From Sesamum alatum (lineage: Eukaryota > Streptophyta > Magnoliopsida > Lamiales > Pedaliaceae): a DNA stretch of 64,000 nucleotides. Shown in pieces: positions 56,785 to 64,000 of this stretch. Numbering within the stretch: position 1 is the stretch's first letter; each line of letters starts with the position of its first letter. Under the pieces are notes generated by a model that ran no database searches, was not told the DNA's origin, and saw only the letters and a list, made by a program, of their open reading frames with translations. A program made the position numbers and the translations under genes. Location: NCBI GenBank assembly GCA_034509735.1, contig JACGWO010000003.1, positions 6,572,001-6,636,000 on the forward strand, given 5' to 3'.

Positions 56785-58131
56785 TCCTAAATGAACCAAA
56801 ATAGACCATGATATTTTAAAGAGATCTCATCACTATTCCTTACTGTCAAACACTAGCAGAATCTAAGCAAAAGTGAGAGAATCTCCCTGATGAAGGGTAA
56901 AACTACAAAAATATGCGGGCTCCATGAAAAACATTCATACATCATTTTTGCAACATTGTTAAATAAAATGTTCTTCCAGAGTTTCATTATTGGCCCTGAC
57001 TACACTCATTTGGTTTATAGTTCTTGAAAGGAATCAATTTTAGGATTATTTTCATAAATGATTTCCAAAGATGGCATTTTGTTAAAGTTCCATACCAAAT
57101 AAATAGGTTCTTGTATAATCAACATTCAACAGAAAAAATTGAATCACTTGAACATACAATATAGACCACTGAATCTATTCAAATATTGCTTTCTTTTTCC
57201 TAATCAAAACTAACTTTAAGATCCTCATCCATAGAGAGTCACATTCCTGGGACACAACCAACTTCACTTCCATCCTTTTACACTGATATTGTTAATATAA
57301 AGGTATCAATAATATATATCTACAAAAAGAATAGTGTCACATCATAACAAGAATCTTCAATTGTTTATAGTTTATCAAAATTTATTCCATATCTTAGCAT
57401 TAGCAATGTATTGATGTTGCGTTTGATCATGAAGAGAAGATTGATAGCATTTGTATTATAATTCCCGCATTTACTAAGCTGCAAAAAAGGGCAAACTATT
57501 GAAGCCCCCATGTTTAGAATATTCCATTCACTTTACTTTGCATTTTATTAGCATTTAACTAGCAAAGATAGTGCGCAATACATCTGAAAAATAAGGGATT
57601 ATAATGGTGCATTTGAGATAGGACCTACATAAAGTGGGAAACAATAGTAGACATAAGGGACTAAGGGATTTGACCTAAGTTTTCAAGCACTTTTACTGGA
57701 AAATGTTCATGTCGCAGTTCCTAGAAGCCATCAAAACTCGGCAGGTATAGGAGATTAAATTTGCTGCCAGACCGGTAACTAATTTGCACTAACAAATCCT
57801 TCTAGTTATCAACAGAAAATAAAAATATGAGAAATTGCACCTTTAAGCTTGGAAAGTTCTCACTTCTACCAAGTTTCTAAACCCATCTAATTATATTATA
57901 AATGTTGGTCACTCTGCTCACATTCTTACTTCCTCAACTATATAATGCACGTCCAAGCAAGGATTTTCCTTCATATCGTTTGCACCTTCAAGTTTGGTGA
58001 GGAGATAAAGAAAGAAAAGAAAAGGCATAAAATATAAAACGAAGACGAGAAAATATAACTAAAATCCACGAACTGAACTAAAAGATTAACATGTCAAAAT
58101 TGAAAAGTGTGAGTTGAAAGGCATGATTTAC

Positions 58132-58196
58132 CCGTTGTGAACATAGCCAACAATGTTTCCTTCAATTACAAAAGGGTGAAATTCACATTGCTTCTC
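58132..58196 (-). CDS. NUDT20: Nudix exon 2
   Basis: EKQCEFHPFVIEGNIVGYVH then N and a split Gly codon. Acceptor TTTCAG and donor GTAAAT. 65 nt. Confidence 0.93.
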
Positions 58197-58295
58197 CTGA
58201 AATGCATCCCACGATTAGCAAAATCTACTTGTAAGCGGGCAAGTGTCAAACAAAGCAGGCGGAGGGATTTGCGGAATTAAGTGAAGGGGGATTAC

Positions 58296-58571
58296 ACAAT
58301 TGCGATTGCAGAGCTTCACTTTCTCGAAGAAACCGCTGAGGTCAGAACTGACAGGTTGCTGCGTTTGGAAGTTGAAGACGTCATCCCAAGTGAATTCACT
58401 GCTGAGAATGTGATGGGAAGCTGACAGATCAAAACGCGGAGGGCACACTGAGAAATTTATTACTCTCCTCGGAATCGAAGAAGAAAACGAAGAAGGGAAT
58501 AGTGGAGAAGAGCGGAGTTTATAACACCAATTACTGCCCATTCTCAAACTTCCCACCAAATTCCCCTCCAT
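58296..58571 (-). CDS. NUDT20: Nudix exon 1 with plastid-targeting N-terminus
   Basis: ATG at 58571-58569 opens MEGNLVGSLRMGSNWCYKLR, followed by a Ser/Arg-rich, acid-poor stretch (SSPLFPSSFSSSIPRR) typical of chloroplast transit peptides, then SSDLSGFFEKVKLCNRNC. 92 codons to the donor GTAATC. A second in-frame Met at residue 11 could also start translation. There is no obvious TATA box in the short gap to the MITE at 58711. Confidence 0.9.
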
Positions 58572-58710
58572 CAATTTACGACCTGCTTGCTTTGCGGTTC
58601 CTTTTCAGAATTGGTGCACTCTTTTTGGCTTTTGTTTGTTTGGTGTTTTTTTTTTTTTTCTCTCACTCACGCTTCTAACAAGGGTTTTTTCCATTATTTT
58701 TTTTTTTCAG

Positions 58711-58946
58711 GGAAAAAAGACAAGCAATCTCCGTGTAGTATTGTAAATCTGCAAATTATTCTCTTATAAAAAAATAAATAGCAATTTACCTCCTTTTATT
58801 TTTTAAAATGAAGCAATTTACCCCCTTGTATTTTTTAGGTAAATTGCTTCATTTAGAAAAACACAGGGGAATAAATTGCTATTTTATTTTTATAGGGAGT
58901 AATTTGCCCATTTGCAATATCATAGGGATGTAAATTGCATTAAACC
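58711..58946. mobile_element. Small MITE upstream of the Nudix gene
   Basis: 236-bp palindromic element. Its left end (ggaaaaaagacaagcaatct) pairs with its right end (complement ggtttaatgcaatttacatc), and the match continues through 'gcaaatt..tccctataaaaa' to a centre near 58840. Both flanks are T-rich ending in CAG, so the target duplication lies in the T run. It ends about 140 bp upstream of the Nudix ATG. Confidence 0.8.
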
Positions 58947-60055
58947 TTTTTTTTTTTTTCAGGCTTACAGTTGGTGAGCAATAAATATAAACTTGGACCG
59001 CACAAGTCGGTTCAATCGAAAAGTAGAGCATATTATAAAATCGGTGCAGACCGGTCAAACTGACCGTCAGAAGTCGTTCAAAGAACCGGTTTCAATTTTA
59101 AAAAAAATGAAAACGAGGGCTTCGTTCACCATTGGCGAGTCAGCTGCGACTGTCGACGACCATAACGATAAGGACTGGAAAGCATTAAGGTATACGCCAA
59201 TGAAGCATAACCATACAAAGATTGGAGAGGGAGGGAGAAACGGGAAGAGGGGGAATATTGCGTAGAGAGAAAGTGAAAGGAGAGAGGAACAGGGCCAGAG
59301 GAAGGGGGAGGGAGGGGTGGGGGAATGCACACTGCCTAGACGCTCTTAACATTGAAGAGATCCACAGTGCAACTTTAAAAATTGAAGATCGAAAAGACAA
59401 AAATCTTGAAATGGGTTTGTAAACAAAAATTTTATCGTGTCTTGGCGAATGACTCAATCTCCGTCTTGAGCGCCTTCAGTATTTTTGAACTCGAGAAACT
59501 TCGTAAAGAGAATTATTTTGACTTTCTTCTCTTACTTCACCTTTGTTCACTATATGTGTGTTGATTCTGTTGAATGTGTTTCAAAAATTCCTTTATATAG
59601 GTGTCAAAAGGGCAGAATTGTGATGATTAAATATATATTAAAATATCAATTAGATTAACTATTTATATTTGGAATTAATTTAGTAAATTTCAAAATATAA
59701 ATAGAAAAGGATTATCATTGATAATTTATATATTATTTGACACTTATCATTATTTAAGTGGGAGCAAAATGAATTTGTCTACAAATAGCATCTCGAGACT
59801 CGTTCACGATTATGTACTTGAAAATATATTATTCAAAGTGAACGAGTCACGAAAATATGGATAATTTGAATGGACCGCCACAATTATCAACTTGTATGAG
59901 AGAAAATCACCTTGGGTCGCAATGTGTATTGGGTTGGTCAATTCTCCCATTGGATAAACCACCAAGACAAGCCTACGCCCCATTTTCCTTGTAATATTGG
60001 GCCGAGAGACAAGTTGGGCGCCACATTGCAAATTGCCTAAACAAGTCTTCATTAT
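58947..60055. other. Intergenic sequence
   Basis: No recognisable gene. It includes a purine-rich tract (59210-59330) that creates long but meaningless frames on both strands, and an AT-rich part (59620-59760). Confidence 0.55.
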
Positions 60056-60064
60056 ATATATATA

Positions 60065-61537
60065 GGCTAAATTGCATAAAACCCTCCTTATTTTAAAAAG
60101 TCGGCTAAAAATTTTCTTGTGTTTTGAAAATAGGTGAAAACACCCCCTGTGTTTTATAAAAGTCAGCAAGAAATACATCTTTCGTTATGAATTAACGGAA
60201 GGTGTACTGCACGCGCATGTTGTGCGTGTGGGATTGTTTTCTAGCTGTTTTTTATGCTTTTTTTGTGCAATTTTGATAAAAATACCCTCATGGGGCCTAT
60301 ATATTTTACTAAGTGCATCTGTGACTTGTTTTGAGTGTTTCTTTTACATTTTGAATGCATGTAAAAAGTTAAATATTTTTTTAAATATATTTACTTAAAA
60401 ATACAAAAAAAGTATATAAAATTTTTGAAGTTTTATAGTTTAAATTAAAATATTAAATTAAAAATATAGTATAAAGATTAATATAATAAATTTATTTTTT
60501 AAATTTAAATATCTTAATGAATATAAGTGTTAATTAATTATGAAAAGTATATATTATTAACTTTAAATTAATATTTAATTAAAAATATTAAATAAATTAT
60601 CTTTATTTACTATAAATAATATTAAAATTAAAATTATTATTATTATAAGTATTGAAATTAAATCTAATATAAATGTTAATAATTAAACAACTTTTTATAA
60701 ATATATTAACTTCAAAAATAAAAATGTTAATAATTAATTCTATACTAGTAATTAATTTAAATTATTATTTAATTACAAATATTTAAATAAATTATCTCTA
60801 TTTACTATAAATAATATTAAAATTTAAATTATTATTATAAAAAACTGACTCTGAAAATTTTTTGAATCTAATTTAAAAGTATTGAAATGAATTGATTTAA
60901 ATTCATAATTATTTTGAAATTAAAAACATAGAAACTTAAAAAATCAAAAAATAATAATAAAAAAAAAAAAAACCGGTCGCCGTCGCCCCCTTCTCTGTTT
61001 ATTTGGGCGACCGCGATTTGCTCTGGGTGATCGCGAGGGCGACAGCGTCGCCCCCTTCTGTGGAGGACGACAATTTGGGGTGGGGTGGGGTGGGGTGGGG
61101 GTGGCGGGCGACAGGTGGTGAAGGTGCGGTTGGCGGTGGGTGGAATTGGGGGTGGTGGGGGTGATTGTTATTAAATGTATTTTTTTAAATAATAATTTTA
61201 TTTTTTATAATATATATTTAAAATTATTTAAATTAAAACCCTTGATTTTTTTTTTTGTTAAATTTTAGATCCAATGGTAAACATTAATTGATTGAATCTA
61301 ACGGCTATGATATAATTAATAAAAATCAAACGGTCATTAAAATAAAGAATAATATGTGATAAATAAGGGCATAACGGTCAATTTGCCAAAAATTTAAGGG
61401 CGTTAGTGTTTTTTAACGGAGATGGCAATTGAGCTGACTTTTACAAAACACAGGGGGTGTTTTCGCCTATTTTCGAAACAAAAGATGATTTTTAGCCGAC
61501 TTTTCAAAACACAGGGGGATTTTATGTATTTTTAGCC
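60065..61537. mobile_element. Mutator-like inverted-repeat element with GC-rich core (2)
   Basis: Ends GGCTAAATTGCATAAAACCC and ...TATTTTTAGCC. The arms carry repeated 'caccccctgtgttttataaa' words at about 45-bp spacing, as in element 1. The flanking 9-mers (atatatata, tgtatataa) match only partly. A very AT-rich body surrounds a GC-rich core (60974-61160). No ORF. Confidence 0.75.
60974..61160. other. GC-rich core of element 2 with G-quadruplex motif
   Basis: Repeated GTCGCC/GGCGAC words, then a run of GGGGT units (61077-61104) that fits the four-G-run quadruplex rule. Confidence 0.75.
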
Positions 61538-61621
61538 TGTATATAAATATATGTATATGTTCAGCTTTGGCCCAAGCAAAACCCACAAAATTCCCCTTTT
61601 ACTAAGCATCATTTTCTTGTT

Positions 61622-62580
61622 GAGAAAAATACAAGGACCCCCCCTGTGATATAGGGAATGTCCAAAAAACCCCCTGTGAAAATTAAAGTATCATTTATAC
61701 CCTCTGTGTTATAAAACAAAGTTCAAAAAACCCCCTGAGGCCAGGTTTTGTAACGCACACGCGTTGACTACGCCTAGGCATGTAAAAAACACATTTTTTG
61801 GACAATTTTGCCCTCCTCTTTCTCCTTATATTACATATAATATATATAATTAACAAATCTTAAAATAATAGAAATATATATTAATAATAAATATTATTTT
61901 ATATAAATATATAATAATATCAATATTTTAATATAATATTCTTTTAATATTAAAAAAATTAAAAAAAAAACGAAAAAAAAAGAAAGAGAGAGAGAGAGCG
62001 GCGAGGTGGCGTCGCCAGGCCCTCCTCACCACTGGGCGACGACGGTCGCCAGCGAGGGCGACCGCGTCGCTCCCGACATCTGCGCTGTCGCCCAGCAACA
62101 AGGGCGACGCGGTCGCCCATCGCTGCGAGGGCGACCGCGTCGCCCTCGAAATCTGGGCGACGCCGTCGCCCGGACCAGATCTTGGTGACGGCGTCGCCCA
62201 GATGGGGAGCGACGGCCGTCGCCCCCCTCTGCGGAGGGTGGGGAAAGGGGGAAGGAGGGGGTGGGGGTGGGGGAGGGGTTGGGTTTTTTTTTTTAAAAAA
62301 AAAATAATCTTATTTTATAAAGTATAAATTTTAATTTTATATATTGTGTATATATTATAATTTATAAATATATTTTAATTAAAATTTATATAATATTATA
62401 TATATACTTTTAAATGTGAGGGGCATTTTAGTCATTATTCCTAAAAATATGGGTTTAAGTTGACCAGGGGGCGATGTGATCCATTGTTCGTAACATAGGG
62501 GTGATGTTTGATATTAAAATTTTCACTGGGGGATTTTTGGTATTTTCCGATATCACAGGGGGTCAAAATGAATTTAACCC
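61622..62580. mobile_element. Inverted-repeat element with GC-rich core (3)
   Basis: 959-bp element flanked by a perfect 10-bp repeat TTTTCTTGTT (61612-61621, 62581-62590). The ends pair through 'gaccccccctgtgatatagg' (left) against the complement of 'ccgatatcacagggggtc' (right). Sub-terminal 'aaaaaaccccctg' repeats recall elements 1 and 2. The Arg-rich 60-codon frame at 62006 is a by-product of the core. Confidence 0.82.
61998..62280. other. GC-rich core of element 3
   Basis: At least six GGGCGAC/GTCGCCC palindromic words (for example gggcgacgccgtcgccc at 62155), followed by a G-rich run (62223-62284). Sharp contrast with the AT-rich arms. Confidence 0.8.
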
Positions 62581-62590
62581 TTTTCTTGTT

Positions 62591-63559
62591 TGTTGCAAGC
62601 ACACGACGGGGCATCTTCACTTGGCCTAAGTACTCAAGCCTTCTTCTCCAGCAAACTGAAGCGAGCTCGCAGGAACTAGGAACTGGAAACTTTCGTCTGA
62701 ATTTGATATATAGTCTGAATTTAACTCAGTTTCTGATTTTTGAAGACATTTGAATTGGTTAAAACTCCGAGCAGTAATCGGATTAGTTAGTTTTCCAATT
62801 CCATCAAACTTAGGCTATTTGAATTGAGTCCAATTGGGACTAATGATCACTCGGTTTATTTGAACTAAACACCTGAATGATGCCTATATAAGAAGCTTAT
62901 ATGTGCCGATCCAAACCATGATCTTACTGCATTCTTGAGGTATATTCCAATAGCCAATTTTTTTTCCTTCTTCAATTTATGGTGTGCGCATAAGGTGTTT
63001 GTAGGAAAGCCCCTTCTATTTATCTGCAGATGTTTCAGCCTGTGAGAAGCCTTCGACTCAGGTTTTCCTCTTCGAATTCGATTGGCTTATTACGGTGATG
63101 TTTCTCAATTTGTAATATCAGAGTTTCGTAGCTCCTCTCAAAGTTTCAGCTTGCTTTTTGATGATTTGATTCTTTCAAACATACATAACTTGGATTTTGT
63201 ATTCTCCTTTAGCTTTCAATTTCTTTTCTCAAACTTCCTCTAATCCTTTCGAGTTGGTGCATTGGTGAAGCTTTGGCTTCATTATTACCGTTGGCAACAC
63301 AATACTTTTGAACAGGAGGTAAATCAGCCATGTTCCTTTGTCTATTCATCTTCCTAATTGGATTCTTTAATTGCATTCATCAAATGAGACTCACCAGAAT
63401 TTGTTTGATTTGAAGCTTTATTCAAAACATACTAGTCTTTGGCAAGGCAACTGAGATTGATTAGTTCTGTCAGTTTTTCGAAATCAGATATCCGAAAGAA
63501 CTCTAGAATGGTGGCTACAAAATTGTTGGCCTTCTGCAGGCTTGAATGTAGGATATTTG
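62591..63559 (+). other. Possible 5' end of a disrupted host transcript
   Basis: Not repeat-like. A donor-like AACAGGAG|GTAAATC (about 63319) and an acceptor-like TTCTGCAG|GC (63540) could frame an intron. A short frame from ATG 63508 (MVATKLLAFCRLECRIF) runs into the LTR start at 63560. Weak evidence, and no product recognised. Confidence 0.2.
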
Positions 63560-63715
63560 TGAAAGAAGTGGATCGGCCTGAGTACGCGACGAAAGCATGG
63601 TAAAAATAAAAAGAATGAAATTTAAACGCGTTTAAAGGGTATGCCTTTGAAAGTTCTCGAGTTACTCGTATATAAATGCAGAAATCAAATATAAAAACAT
63701 GTATGATAAATAACT
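63560..63715 (-). mobile_element. Decayed LTR start (copia 2.2-kb family)
   Basis: tgaaagaagtggatcggcct...acgcgtttaaagggtatgcc follows the order of 2124-2260 (tgaaggaaagcggatcggcc...cgcgttcaagggtgttcc). Truncated by the Helitron end. Confidence 0.65.
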
Positions 63716-63721
63716 ATGGAA

Positions 63722-64000
63722 CTAGTTAGTACCCCATGCCAAGGCACGGGAAAATTATATTTTCAATAAAATAAAGAAATAAATTTATAAATAATTTTAA
63801 ATTTGAAATACAAAAATAAATAAACAATAAAGAATTTAAAATTTAAAGTTAAAGTAATTAATAAGTATAAAAATACAAACGTGTATTAGTATAAAAATAA
63901 AGTTAAACTTTTTACTAACTAATTACCTTAAATGATAAGTGATTTTTTTTTATAAAGGTAAAAAATGAATATGTGCTTTAAAATTAATAATGAATATGTG
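63722..64000 (-). mobile_element. Helitron 3' end, running off the window
   Basis: On the minus strand, the hairpin cccgtgccttggcatgggg is followed about 10 bases later by CTAG (63722-63725), with host A/T beyond. This is the Helitron 3' end pattern. Only AT-rich body follows. Confidence 0.7.

Larger units (their letters stand above)
47968..58131 (-). other. Nudix intron 2, about 10.2 kb, TE-filled
   Basis: Bounded by donor GTAAAT (exon 2) and acceptor GCAG (exon 3). It contains two copia elements on the opposite strand (49938-54669, 54946-56784) and a coding-like fragment (49180-49499). The remaining parts (47968-49179, 49500-49932, 56790-58131) show no recognisable gene. Without the two elements it would be about 3.6 kb. 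Confidence 0.85.
45552..58571 (-). pseudogene. NUDT20: NUDT20/24-type Nudix hydrolase locus, nine exons, frame broken
   Basis: Nine exons with GT-AG introns rebuild the plant chloroplast Nudix hydrolase 20/24 family (DUF4743-type N-terminal domain plus Nudix fold). An N-terminal Ser-rich plastid-targeting stretch is followed by the conserved [54 protein letters not shown], the Nudix-box region PHGIPCGENLVKEC, and the C-terminal THVANIIRSTQLFKENCNLV. Family members hydrolyse nucleoside-diphosphate-linked compounds; the substrate here cannot be read from sequence. Exon 3 lacks one base and exon 6 has one extra base; together these conserve total length (1122 nt) but break the frame, with an immediate stop in exon 3. 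So it is a pseudogene, or a real gene with two sequence errors. Intron 2 is over 10 kb because of two copia insertions. Confidence 0.88.

Noticed and set aside
59067..59457. Overlapping frames of 66-90 codons around a purine-rich stretch
   Set aside because: Low-complexity shadow frames on both strands with no recognisable motif.
62006..62188. Arg-rich 60-residue frame
   Set aside because: By-product of the GC-rich palindromic core; no start context or family match.

Overview
The window is repeat-dominated plant nuclear DNA, most likely from a eudicot; I cannot name the species. The evidence is plant-specific Athila-, Tat- and copia-type LTR retrotransposons, Mutator-like inverted-repeat elements, plant-style Helitron ends, and one intron-rich host gene encoding a NUDT20/NUDT24-type Nudix hydrolase. 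There is no operon structure and I saw no rRNA, tRNA or CRISPR.

1-22410 is one nested stack. The outermost layer is a reverse LTR copy (A: 1-685 and 21341-22290). It is split by a second reverse copy (B). B is split by an Athila-like element (1754-16956, target duplication CTCGA), by a poly(A)-type retroposon (17150-17872), and by a solo LTR (17978-21228, CATAT) that itself holds a Mutator-type element (18406-19672). The Athila 5' LTR was hit by a long-LTR copia element (2124-6975) and by a deleted Tat-type element (7573-12222). The Tat element's antisense ORF was then split by another solo LTR (8937-10902, AGAAG).

22411-39026 is a decayed Tat-lineage gypsy element (gag, protease, RT, two RNase H domains, integrase), with solo LTRs of the 2.2-kb copia family in its gag (CTAGC) and just after integrase (TGAGG). 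The latter contains a third solo LTR (ATGAT). An inverted-repeat element and an unrelated Tat-type 3' LTR follow.

39603-44892 holds a Mutator-like element with a GC-rich core and a reverse-oriented Helitron with tandem internal repeats.

45215-58946 is the host locus on the minus strand: nine exons of a chloroplast-targeted Nudix hydrolase. Intron 2 is about 10 kb and carries two related Ty1/copia elements (49938-54669 and 54946-56784) in the opposite orientation. Two single-base frame breaks (exon 3 and the Nudix-box exon) suggest a pseudogene, or sequence errors in a live gene. A small MITE sits just upstream of the start codon.

58947-64000 contains two more GC-cored inverted-repeat elements, a gene-poor stretch, a decayed LTR start and a Helitron 3' end running off the window. 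No transposable element here has an intact coding region. The only candidate host function is the Nudix hydrolase.
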